This document shows, in pieces, positions 34,418 through 42,890 of a DNA stretch of 64,000 nucleotides. A program made the position numbers and the translations under genes. The notes under the pieces were generated by a model. That model did not search any database. It was not told where the DNA came from and worked only from the letters and a program-made list of their open reading frames with translations. The first letter of the stretch is position 1. Every line of letters starts with the position of its first letter. The DNA comes from Pseudoalteromonas luteoviolacea H33-S (GTDB lineage: Bacteria; Pseudomonadota; Gammaproteobacteria; Enterobacterales; Alteromonadaceae), in contig NZ_AUXY01000098.1 in the NCBI RefSeq assembly GCF_001625695.1, positions 105,645 through 169,644 of the forward strand. Reading direction: 5' to 3'.

Positions 34418-35704
34418 TTATTTTGACAAGCGCTTATCCACTTCAACTTTGCCATCTTTTATAACTAAAGTGACATTTTCCATTACTTGGATATCATCGA
34501 GTGGGTTACCTGGGACGGCCACAATGTCCGCAAGTTTACCAGGCTCTAAAGAACCAAGATGTTCCTGTAATTTAAGTAGGGTTGCCGAGTTGATAGTAGC
34601 GGCTTGTAACGCTTGCAGCTCGGTCATGCCAAATTGGACCATGCGACTAAATTGCTTAGCGTTATCTCCGTGAGGGTAAATACCGCCATCGGAACCAAAA
34701 ACCATATTAACGCCTGCTTTGACTGCTTTAGTAAAACTATCGCGCTGAATTGAACCAACTTTGCGCTCTTTTTGCAGGCTCTCTTCTGGTATACCGGCTT
34801 TTGCACCTTCTCCTAATATGTACTCAGTTGTGTATATATCCATAGAGAAGTAAGTACCATGTTTTAGTGCAAGCTGTATTGCCTCATCATCTAAAAAACT
34901 GACATGCTCTACAGAGTCAACGCCTGCTCGGATCGCCGATTTGATCCCATTCGTACCATGAGCATGTGCTGCGACTGTCAGCCCTCGCATATGCACTTCA
35001 TTCACAAGCGCTTCCATTTCTTCAAACGAGTATTGCTGAGCGCCTACTTTGGTACCTGTTGACATAACACCGCCTGTTGCGCAGAACTTGATAACATCAA
35101 CACCATATTTCACATTTTCACGTACTTTATGTCGAACTGCCCATGGCCCATCTGCGACTCCTTCGGAGACAACTTTGTGCTCATGAGTAAATGCATTAAT
35201 ATCACAATGCCCACCGGTAATACCTATCGCGGGTCCTGATGCAAAGACTCGAGGCCCCGGGATGTCTCCATCATAAATGGCATCACGGATAGCAAGATCT
35301 GCATAGCCAGACGCGCCTAAGTTTCTAACTGATGTAAAACCTGCTTCTAGCGTACGCTTTGCGTTTATCGCCCCTGTAATCGCCGAGTGAGGAACAGTTC
35401 GTCGCAGCCTTTCATAACCATGTACGGATGCATCACCCGTAAGGTGAACATGCATATCAAATAATCCTGGCACCAATGTATGGCCCTTTAAATTGATGAC
35501 TTTGGCATCTGAGCTGTTGGTATCTTTGGGAGTATGTTGAGAGACTGAAATAATGGCTTTATCTTCAACGACAATAGTTGCAGGGGTAATGAGTCGTCCC
35601 GATTTCACATCAAGTGCAGCGTCCGCTTTGAGAATAAGGGTGTTTGCGAACACGTTACTAGTGGAGAAAATGAAAGCTGAAGCTAGGAGTGTTTTATTGA
35701 ACAT
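34418..35704 (-). CDS. Exported metal-dependent amidohydrolase (imidazolonepropionase / Xaa-Lys dipeptidase type)
   Basis: 428-residue periplasmic hydrolase. Signal peptide to about residue 20 (NVFA-NT). Metal-site residues of the amidohydrolase barrel are all present: HVH in FDMHVHLTGD, Lys of DVIKFCATGG (carboxylated bridging lysine), His in AAHAHGTNG, His in VEHVSF, and Asp in FGSDGGIYPHG. The C-terminal beta-sandwich has SLEPGKLADIVAVPGNPLDD. It resembles secreted dipeptidases cleaving Xaa-Pro or Xaa-Arg/Lys rather than cytosolic imidazolonepropionases; the exact substrate is unproven. Single gene. Confidence 0.9.
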   Translation of the reverse strand: MFNKTLLASAFIFSTSNVFANTLILKADAALDVKSGRLITPATIVVEDKAIISVSQHTPKDTNSSDAKVINLKGHTLVPGLFDMHVHLTGDASVHGYERLRRTVPHSAITGAINAKRTLEAGFTSVRNLGASGYADLAIRDAIYDGDIPGPRVFASGPAIGITGGHCDINAFTHEHKVVSEGVADGPWAVRHKVRENVKYGVDVIKFCATGGVMSTGTKVGAQQYSFEEMEALVNEVHMRGLTVAAHAHGTNGIKSAIRAGVDSVEHVSFLDDEAIQLALKHGTYFSMDIYTTEYILGEGAKAGIPEESLQKERKVGSIQRDSFTKAVKAGVNMVFGSDGGIYPHGDNAKQFSRMVQFGMTELQALQAATINSATLLKLQEHLGSLEPGKLADIVAVPGNPLDDIQVMENVTLVIKDGKVEVDKRLSK

Positions 35705-35872
35705 ATTTTCTTCTTATGATTATTTCTTCAAAAATAGTCTAGGCAGGCTAGCAGAGCCCTCGCAAGTATTTTACGACTGAGTGCACAATTTACCTGATGA
35801 ATTTATAGGCAAGTAAAATGTAAAAAGCTCTTTGTAACAGGGTGTTAATGAGAAAACAGACTTTACTAGTTA

Positions 35873-37423
35873 TTAGCTTACAACTGTTTGCCTTAGTTTC
35901 GTTTGCTGTAAATAATGAATGTAGTCTTGCTCTTTTAAACCAGCCTCACGACTTGAGCGCAATAATAAGTCATTCAGCGCTTGGTCATTAATACCACTTC
36001 TTAGCGCTTTACTGCACATTTTTATGGTGTCTTTATATTCACCCGAATCAAACAGCCGAGAGGCAAATTGCATATAAGCTTCCTGTTGCTCCGATTCCTC
36101 TTGGTAAATTTTAGCAAAGACTTCTCTGTGCATTAAGCCTGCTAACACATAGTGGCTATTTCTATGTTGCTTGCCAAGTGCTCTATGGGCGTTAAATAGC
36201 ATTTCTCTAGCGTGCTCCATATCCTTTACGAGGAAGAATAAGTAAGCAACGAGTGTCGCCGCACTTGGATCATCTAATACACTATGGCTAAGTTGCAAAA
36301 GCTTTGCGCTGGCATCAGCCTTTTTGCCCTCTAGTAACATCATCATGATCAACAGCAAATTAAATTCATCAGAGCAGTATTTTTGCATGTTTGATGCATG
36401 TCGTGTAATGGCCGTTTTCAAATCAGTTTGAATTGATTTCAGTACTTTAGGTTCAATTGCTTCTTTATTGTCTAATGTTTCTAAGAAACGAATTTTAATC
36501 GATAAGGCCGATAGTAAAGTAGACAGAGCAGGATCTTCACTGTAAGCACGCTCTTTGCGTCTAATTAAATTATCTATGGCGTCATGCTCTTTGCAAACAT
36601 GCAAAACCATCAGGCTTAGCCGGAACATACTTAGTGACATATCTTCAATAGGAAATGCCAGCACTTGAGCTGTCGCAAGATCTCGGTTGTCTGTTTGAAA
36701 TGCGATGTATATTTGCCAATAGAAAACACGTACAGGGTAATCTTGTCGTGTTTGCGGCTCTGATAAAAAACCTTTACAGGCTTCAAAATCTTTTAGTTCA
36801 TAGTTGACATGAAACAGTGACCATTTAGCCCATTGGATGTTGCGCTCAGCCAAAGGTAAAAGCAGTTTTTTTGCTAATGAATAGTGCCCAAGTTTAAGTA
36901 ACAAGTTTACAAGTAGTTGATTACGCGCTTTTTTTAAATAGTTTGGATATTCTTGATTACGTAACTCTTTGAGTTTTAATAAGGCATTTTTGAATTTTTT
37001 TGCCCTGATGAATTGGTAAGCAAGCTTAAACTCTTTAACTTGAAGCGTATGTTCTTTCAGAATGTTCGCGAGGTCTTGTGGAGTATAAGGTACCTCCAGT
37101 AGTTGGTTACTGTGGAACGGGTACTCACAAGCGTAGTCAAATGCACTTTGCCTTTTTGCCATATAAACAAGTCTGGTCATAGGTGGCAATGTTTCGTTGT
37201 ACACGAGTTCGCTGACAAGATCATAAAGGTTTTTTATGGTATCAACTTGATTATCTAAAAACACAATATCATAAGTATTTTGCTTAGCTGAACGCTCAAA
37301 AGCACTACCAGAGCGGTAAGATCGAACATGAGACACACCTTGCTTGTTTAGCAAAGCTTCTAAAAATCTAATGTTGTCGCTGTTATCGTCGACTATTGCA
37401 ATTTTTAGGTCTGAATACTGCAC
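35873..37423 (-). CDS. Response regulator with TPR-like C-terminal domain and altered receiver
   Basis: 516 residues: an N-terminal CheY-like receiver (about 5-125) and a long helical TPR-type region (about 140-510; alternating A.ALLKL, YSLAKKLL, FEACKGFL units). The receiver keeps the acid pair (IVDDNSDN) and the acceptor Asp in IVFLDNQV. However, the usual Lys before Pro is Val (EVPYTPQDL) and the switch Ser/Thr position reads YMAKR. Phosphorylation may therefore be weak or signal differently. GTG start with AAAGGAAAAAGC upstream. TPR response regulators of this kind scaffold other proteins. The HDOD gene lies 241 bases upstream on the same strand. Confidence 0.85.
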   Translation of the reverse strand: MQYSDLKIAIVDDNSDNIRFLEALLNKQGVSHVRSYRSGSAFERSAKQNTYDIVFLDNQVDTIKNLYDLVSELVYNETLPPMTRLVYMAKRQSAFDYACEYPFHSNQLLEVPYTPQDLANILKEHTLQVKEFKLAYQFIRAKKFKNALLKLKELRNQEYPNYLKKARNQLLVNLLLKLGHYSLAKKLLLPLAERNIQWAKWSLFHVNYELKDFEACKGFLSEPQTRQDYPVRVFYWQIYIAFQTDNRDLATAQVLAFPIEDMSLSMFRLSLMVLHVCKEHDAIDNLIRRKERAYSEDPALSTLLSALSIKIRFLETLDNKEAIEPKVLKSIQTDLKTAITRHASNMQKYCSDEFNLLLIMMMLLEGKKADASAKLLQLSHSVLDDPSAATLVAYLFFLVKDMEHAREMLFNAHRALGKQHRNSHYVLAGLMHREVFAKIYQEESEQQEAYMQFASRLFDSGEYKDTIKMCSKALRSGINDQALNDLLLRSSREAGLKEQDYIHYLQQTKLRQTVVS

Positions 37424-37664
37424 GCTTTTTCCTTTTATCAGCCGTCGGAGATATAACCGATGCTGAAAAAAACACCTGTCTTGTAGTTAAATTTGGAACT
37501 CGCTATTCTAATCGTTTTAAACTCATAATCATAGCGTTAAATGCGTTTTCATTTACATTTATTTAAAATTTGGATGTTGGGAGTTAAAGCAGGCAGTTTT
37601 TGGGTGCGGGCTTTGGCATGTATGTGCCATAAATGAGCACGTTGCATGCCAAAAGCATTGGCAA

Positions 37665-38507
37665 TTAATTGAATATTTCTTCTACGTCATCTTTTATGTC
37701 TTGATAGGCGTCTTCATCTAGCTCTAAAACATGAAGCACATCTGTTTTTATATATGCCCAGTCTGGTACTGAGACAAAACGTTTATTTACTTGCACCAAG
37801 TGCTCTGCCATTTTTAGCGTTGCCATGGTACAGGCGTGTTCTATGTCGTGGTTTTCTTTAAAAAACTCCATATCATGGTGTCTCAGTATGAGCTTGCAGA
37901 TGGGCTTGGGCAGATTCCAGCTATTAGCAAGAAAATACCCAATGGTTGCGTGATTGGTGTTGTATATGGCTTCTTCTTGTTCTATGAGTAACATATCATA
38001 GTTGCTGTTAGCGCAAGAAAGCACATTGGCATAATCATCAAATTTTAATGCCATAGCAGGAATGCCTGCATCATGAAAGAGCCCAAGCATATGCAAACTT
38101 TCTAATGGGATTTTCACTGGAATTTTGCGGCCAATAATCATCGCGACTTCAGATATCTCGTTTGCAGTGTCCCAAAATCTTTCCAAGCTTATACAGCACC
38201 GAGATTGATCAAATGCTTGTTTTAGTAAAAAACCTGTAACAAGGTGAGTCACACTGTTTAAACCGAGAAACATTACTGCTTGACGGATATCAGTGATTGT
38301 CCGTGAAAAACCATATGATGAGGAGTTAATCACTTTTAATACGGCCGCAGAAGTCGCCACGTCTGTGGCAATAAGATCTGCAATTTGGCCAAGCTCTGGC
38401 TCGCTTGATTGTAGAAGTTCATGTAAGTGAGTAAGTAATTCTGGTTTCGGTGGAAGGGAAAAACCTTTTTCTACATCATTAAGAACAACATTGTCTATTT
38501 CTATCAT
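37665..38507 (-). CDS. HDOD domain protein
   Basis: 280-residue cytoplasmic HDOD protein (HD-related output domain found in signalling). Typical segments: PPKPELLTHLHELL, the DVATSAAVLKVINSSSYGF loop, DIRQAVMFLGLNSVTHLV, MLGLFHDAGIPAMAL and NHATIGYFLANSWNLP. HDOD domains mostly lack hydrolase activity and act as regulators of surface behaviour and second-messenger signalling. It may work with the adjacent response regulator, though a separate promoter is likely given the 241-base gap. Confidence 0.92.
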   Translation of the reverse strand: MIEIDNVVLNDVEKGFSLPPKPELLTHLHELLQSSEPELGQIADLIATDVATSAAVLKVINSSSYGFSRTITDIRQAVMFLGLNSVTHLVTGFLLKQAFDQSRCCISLERFWDTANEISEVAMIIGRKIPVKIPLESLHMLGLFHDAGIPAMALKFDDYANVLSCANSNYDMLLIEQEEAIYNTNHATIGYFLANSWNLPKPICKLILRHHDMEFFKENHDIEHACTMATLKMAEHLVQVNKRFVSVPDWAYIKTDVLHVLELDEDAYQDIKDDVEEIFN

Positions 38508-38719
38508 AGTTCTTCCATCTCGATGCTAAACATCAAATTTAGGTGATTGCACTGACGTTAGATGAGTATAGTAGTACCTGCTAAATTTTGTGCTGATGGT
38601 ATTAAATTTGTATTTTTTGCCTGTAAAGTAATCAACCAGTTGGTAATTCAGGGACGTTTTATTGCTTTCATTCGCTTTGTTAAGTTAAGGTTAGATAATT
38701 TTACTGTTTGGGAATAATT

Positions 38720-40273
38720 ATGAGTCAATCACCAGAAGCGGCAGCGCCGAGTGGGGCAGTTGCACGTTTTCTTAACGGGATCGAACGTGTGGGGAATAAA
38801 CTCCCTGATCCTGCTATTATTTTCTTGTCAGCGATGCTGCTGATATGGTTCCTTTCTTGGATTTTTTCAAGCACGACTTTTGATGCGATAGACCCACGTA
38901 CTGGTGAAGCTATCGTTGTTCATAACCTACTAAGCGGTGATTCACTCGCCAGTTTCTTAGCCAATATGGTTAAGACGTTCACAGGATTTGCACCTTTAGG
39001 TGTTGTATTGGTAGCGATGTTAGGTGTTGGTGTTGCTGAGCACTCTGGTTACATTAACACGGGCTTGAAACTCATGCTAAAGCGCACACCTCAAGCATTA
39101 TTGACACCATCAATCATTTTAATTGCGATTGTGAGCCACACAGCAACGGATGCAGGTTATGTCTTGGTTATTCCATTGGCAGGTGTCATTTTCTATGCCA
39201 TGGGCCGTCACCCACTTGCAGGTATTGCAGCAGCGTTCGCAGGTGTAAGTGGTGGATTTAGCGCTAACTTCATCCCATCAGGTATCGACCCGTTACTGCA
39301 GAGCTTTACACAAAGCGCAGCGCATATTATCGATCCTGAGATTGCAATTAACCCGCTGAACAACTGGTTCTTCACCTCAGCTTCTAGCTTGTTCATTATC
39401 CTTCTTGGTTGGTACATCACGGACAAAATTATCGAGCCTCGTCTTAAAAATACAGAGATCGATGGTGATACAAACAGCTTACCTTCTTTTGATGAAGTGA
39501 ACGCAAAAGAAAAAAGAGCATTTTTAGCTGCATCTGGTGTGATGCTATCAGGTATTGCTTTATTGGTTTACGCTGCAAGTGGTGAAGATTCAGCACTACG
39601 TAGTCCAAACGGCTCGCTGACTGAATTTACAGCGCCGCTTATGCAATCTATTGTACCGCTTATTTTCTTGCTGTTTTGGGTACCTGGTGCAGTGTATGGC
39701 TTCTTGGTTGGTACTTTTAAATCATCTAAAGACATGATTGATGCCATGAGTAAGTCAATGGGCAGCATGGCTTACTATATTGTAATGGCATTCTTCTGTG
39801 CGCTATTTATCAGTGCATTCAGCCAATCTAATTTGGGTGCATTACTTGCCATTGAAGGTGCAGAGGTACTTAAAGCGCTCGCATTACCAAGTTCAGTCAC
39901 TGTAGTAGGGATTATTTTCTTGACTGCGTTTGTGAACTTATTTGTTGGTTCCAGCTCTGCTAAGTGGGCGTTGCTAGGTCCTATCTTTGTTCCAATGCTG
40001 ATGCAACTTGGTCTATCACCTGATTTGACGCAAGCCGCTTATCGTGTAGGTGATTCGAGCTCGAATATTATCACACCGCTTATGCCATATTTCCCGCTTG
40101 TTGTGGTTTATTGTCAAAAGTATGTGAAGAACACAGGTATCGGTACTTTGATAGCACTGATGATCCCATACTCAATCGCCTTCTTAATCGGTTGGAGTAT
40201 TTTCTTGTTGGCTTATTGGGGTTTGAGTATTCCACTAGGTCTTCAATCAAGCTACATTTATCCTGCTGGATAA
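38720..40273 (+). CDS. AbgT family transporter
   Basis: Inner-membrane transporter of 517 residues, the AbgT/MtrF family, which moves p-aminobenzoyl-glutamate or exports sulfonamide-type compounds using ion gradients. The ATG after TTGGGAATAATT is chosen; an in-frame TTG lies 12 bases upstream. Family features: GIERVGNKLPDPAIIFL at the N-terminus, AMLGVGVAEHSGYI, SHTATDAGYVLVIPLAG, SGIDPLLQS, SSSAKWALLGPIFVPM and GDSSSNIITPLMPYFPLV. It sits alone between an HDOD gene and cmoB, with a shared terminator downstream. Confidence 0.93.
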   Translation: MSQSPEAAAPSGAVARFLNGIERVGNKLPDPAIIFLSAMLLIWFLSWIFSSTTFDAIDPRTGEAIVVHNLLSGDSLASFLANMVKTFTGFAPLGVVLVAMLGVGVAEHSGYINTGLKLMLKRTPQALLTPSIILIAIVSHTATDAGYVLVIPLAGVIFYAMGRHPLAGIAAAFAGVSGGFSANFIPSGIDPLLQSFTQSAAHIIDPEIAINPLNNWFFTSASSLFIILLGWYITDKIIEPRLKNTEIDGDTNSLPSFDEVNAKEKRAFLAASGVMLSGIALLVYAASGEDSALRSPNGSLTEFTAPLMQSIVPLIFLLFWVPGAVYGFLVGTFKSSKDMIDAMSKSMGSMAYYIVMAFFCALFISAFSQSNLGALLAIEGAEVLKALALPSSVTVVGIIFLTAFVNLFVGSSSAKWALLGPIFVPMLMQLGLSPDLTQAAYRVGDSSSNIITPLMPYFPLVVVYCQKYVKNTGIGTLIALMIPYSIAFLIGWSIFLLAYWGLSIPLGLQSSYIYPAG

Positions 40274-40274
40274 A

Positions 40275-40308
40275 TAAAAAAAGCCGCTCAATTGAGCGGC
40301 TTTTTTAA
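40275..40308. terminator. Bidirectional terminator between AbgT gene and cmoB
   Basis: Palindrome GCCGCTCAA/TTGAGCGGC flanked by A-run on the left and T-run on the right, so it works for both converging genes. Confidence 0.93.
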
Positions 40309-40327
40309 TCTCGATAACTTAGCAAGA

Positions 40328-41296
40328 TTATGCTTCAGCAATGAATATTGCGCGCAGTGGAGCAGGGTAACCCTCAATTGTTTTGCTTGGGTCTAGTGGG
40401 TCTAAGAAATCTGCAAGTGACTCAGTTTCCATCCATTCAGTCTTGCGCTGTTCATCTAATGAAGTGGTGTCTTTGTTAACAACACGAACGTTCTTAAAGC
40501 CAACGCGTTCTAACCACAGCTTGAGTGCATCACAGCTTGGGATATACCAGACATTACGCATTTTGGCATAGCGATCAGTCGGTACTAGCACTGTATTTAC
40601 ATCGCCTTCTATTACTAAGGTTTCAAGTACAAGCTCGCCACCTTTACGCAGTTGTGCACGCAATTGACTTAAAAAGTCTATCGGTGAGCGTCTGTGATAA
40701 AGCACCCCCATAGAAAATACCGTGTCAAATGCTTTTAGTTCGGGTAACTGCTCTACGCCTAATGGCAGTAAATGTACATTTGGATCTTGATTAAAGTGTT
40801 TAACCGCTTGGAATTGACTTAAAAACAGATCTGATGGGTCAATACCGACTACAAAGTCTGCACCAGCGCCTTTCATACGCCATAAGTGATAACCAGAGCC
40901 ACAGCCAATATCTAAAACGGTTCTACCGTGCAGGTCACTAATGTGTGGCAATAGTCTGTCCCACTTCCAATCACTTCGCCATTCAGTGTCAATGTGAATG
41001 CCGTGGATATGGAAGGGACCTTTTCGCCATGGCATCATACGCTTTAATAAATGGGTAAGCTGCTTTGTATGGCCTTCTGAAAGCTCATCGCTTAAGCCAA
41101 ACTCGACACGATCCTTTGTGTTGATGTGTGTTGTCCTTGACTCAGGTAAGTTTTTAAGGACCTTTTCCCACTTTGGCCAATCACCATGTTGTGCTTCTTT
41201 TTGCCAGTGTGTTAACTGGGCAGGCAAAGTATCTAACCAATGACTGAGCTGGTTTTTAGCAATGGCTGCGTAAAAGTCATTAAACCAAGTATTCAT
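40328..41296 (-). CDS. cmoB: tRNA 5-carboxymethoxyuridine(34) synthase CmoB
   Basis: Transfers the carboxymethyl group of Cx-SAM to 5-hydroxyuridine at tRNA wobble position 34, giving cmo5U; cytoplasmic. 322 residues, matching E. coli CmoB in length. Conserved: WRKGPFHIHGIHIDTEWRSDWKWDRL, broken after WRSD, the SAM motif VLDIGCGSGYHLWRM, and VFSMGVLYHRRSP. It starts 10 bases after cmoA with GAGGATATT as ribosome site, forming a cmoA-cmoB operon as in enterobacteria. Confidence 0.96.
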   Translation of the reverse strand: MNTWFNDFYAAIAKNQLSHWLDTLPAQLTHWQKEAQHGDWPKWEKVLKNLPESRTTHINTKDRVEFGLSDELSEGHTKQLTHLLKRMMPWRKGPFHIHGIHIDTEWRSDWKWDRLLPHISDLHGRTVLDIGCGSGYHLWRMKGAGADFVVGIDPSDLFLSQFQAVKHFNQDPNVHLLPLGVEQLPELKAFDTVFSMGVLYHRRSPIDFLSQLRAQLRKGGELVLETLVIEGDVNTVLVPTDRYAKMRNVWYIPSCDALKLWLERVGFKNVRVVNKDTTSLDEQRKTEWMETESLADFLDPLDPSKTIEGYPAPLRAIFIAEA

Positions 41297-41306
41297 AATA
41301 TCCTCG

Positions 41307-42050
41307 TTATTTTATTGCGACCATTGAGCAAAAGTTAAAGCACTGATACCACACTTGCGTGTTTGAAAAACCGACATTGCTCAGCCTTTCTCTATGAGTG
41401 CTAAGGGCATCAGTACGCATGATGTTTTCAATTGCGGTTCTTTTTTGGCTTATCTCTAATTCTGAATAGCCATTTTGGCGTTTGAAATCATGGTGCAGGT
41501 CAATCAACAAGTTATCTTTGATATCGTTTTCGCCTTTGATCTTTTCTGATAAAAGCAAAACACCACCGGGCTTTAAGCCTGCATAGATTTTTTCAAGTAC
41601 AGCTTGTCTTTGATCTTGCGGGATGAACTGCAGCGTGAAGTTCATTGCAACTACACTGGCATTTTCAATTTGAATGTCATTAATGTCACCCAGTTGAACA
41701 TTAACAGGCACTTCTGATTTAAAGCCTTTGAGGTGTAGCTTACAGCGTTCAACCATAGGCGCAGAGTTATCAATGGCGATTATCTGGCAGTTCTCTTTGT
41801 CTATGTTACGACGCATACTAAGCGTCACAGCGCCCAAAGAGCACCCTAAGTCATACAAATTTGAATTACTTTGCGCAAACTGACCCGCAAGCTTACCCAT
41901 CGTACTGACCATCGTGGCGTATCCGGGTACTGATCTTTGGATCATGTCTGGGAACACTTCGACGACATTTGCGTCAAATGTAAAGTCTTTTACTTCTTGC
42001 TCTGCGGCATAAATACTGTCTTTGCCAGTCACAATACTACTCTCATACAA
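41307..42050 (-). CDS. cmoA: Carboxy-S-adenosyl-L-methionine synthase CmoA
   Basis: Makes Cx-SAM from SAM and prephenate, the donor used by CmoB. 247 residues; FTFDANVVEVFPDMIQRSVP and the SAM-binding YDLGCSLGAVTLSMRRNI are nearly those of E. coli CmoA, as is SVVAMNFTLQFIPQDQR. First gene of the cmoAB unit, with the CheX-like gene divergent across 99 bases. Confidence 0.96.
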   Translation of the reverse strand: MYESSIVTGKDSIYAAEQEVKDFTFDANVVEVFPDMIQRSVPGYATMVSTMGKLAGQFAQSNSNLYDLGCSLGAVTLSMRRNIDKENCQIIAIDNSAPMVERCKLHLKGFKSEVPVNVQLGDINDIQIENASVVAMNFTLQFIPQDQRQAVLEKIYAGLKPGGVLLLSEKIKGENDIKDNLLIDLHHDFKRQNGYSELEISQKRTAIENIMRTDALSTHRERLSNVGFSNTQVWYQCFNFCSMVAIK

Positions 42051-42149
42051 AAATAATCTCGCTATTTTAGCATTTTATACTGGATAGTCAGTGATAAATT
42101 GAGTAGCTTGGCTACTATTAGTCATAAGAAGTAAAAAATGAGATAAAAA

Positions 42150-42839
42150 ATGGCGAAAAATAAAGTTGTCAGTACAGAAGATATCCTATCAACCTTGTGT
42201 CACTCAGTGACTGAAGTGCTTTCATCAGCGAGTGGAAACCAAATTTCATATTCGGCGATGGTTCAAAAGATCACGCGTACCTGTATGCGACCGGATATCG
42301 GCTGTTTTGTGTTGTTCGATGGCGGGTTTACAGGACTGGTTGTGACTAACTTTACAGCTCAGTCAGCGATGGAAATTTACCAAGATTACATGCGCAACAT
42401 GGGCATGCCGGAGAGTGAAATTGCACAAAGCCACTTATCTGACGATGTATCAAATGTGATGGGTGAATTGATGAACCAAATTGTTGGTGATTTTACAGGC
42501 AAAGTAAGAGAGCAATTACATACCTCAATTACGCAAAACCAGCCGAAAATGATGGCAATTAATAAGCAGGTGCAAATCTCGGTTGATACAACCATGGACA
42601 GACCACAAGCAAGACGAGTCACATTCACGACGCAAGGGCAGAATATATTCTACCTTGAGCTAGCAATGGATAAGACTGAGTTTATTAAGCTTCATGATTT
42701 TGATATTGCCGAAGCAGTAGACCCGGACGATATTATTGCAAACCAGACTTCTTCATCTGCAAAAGCGAAGGCTGCAAAACCAGCTGAGCCACAAGAAGAT
42801 GCTGCTGATGATGACTTTATGGCAGAATTAGGCTTATAA
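42150..42839 (+). CDS. DUF3334 family protein (CheX-like)
   Basis: 229-residue cytoplasmic protein of the DUF3334 family. The segment DDVSNVMGELMNQIVGDFTGK resembles the phosphatase signature of CheC/CheX proteins, which act on phosphorylated response regulators; residues 200-229 are an Ala/Asp-rich tail (KAKAAKPAEPQEDAADDD) that may be a flexible linker. The position next to a large sensor kinase suits a role in signalling, but this is inference. Terminator follows, overlapping the end of the converging kinase gene. Confidence 0.82.
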   Translation: MAKNKVVSTEDILSTLCHSVTEVLSSASGNQISYSAMVQKITRTCMRPDIGCFVLFDGGFTGLVVTNFTAQSAMEIYQDYMRNMGMPESEIAQSHLSDDVSNVMGELMNQIVGDFTGKVREQLHTSITQNQPKMMAINKQVQISVDTTMDRPQARRVTFTTQGQNIFYLELAMDKTEFIKLHDFDIAEAVDPDDIIANQTSSSAKAKAAKPAEPQEDAADDDFMAELGL

Positions 42840-42855
42840 CCTTCTAGGTTTTATG

Positions 42856-42890
42856 CATCATGCAGCAAAAAATAAGCTGCATGATGTTTT
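42856..42890 (+). terminator. Terminator of the DUF3334 gene
   Basis: 11-bp stem CATCATGCAGC / GCTGCATGATG, A-rich loop, then TTTT. It runs up to the stop codon of the converging kinase gene. Confidence 0.85.
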
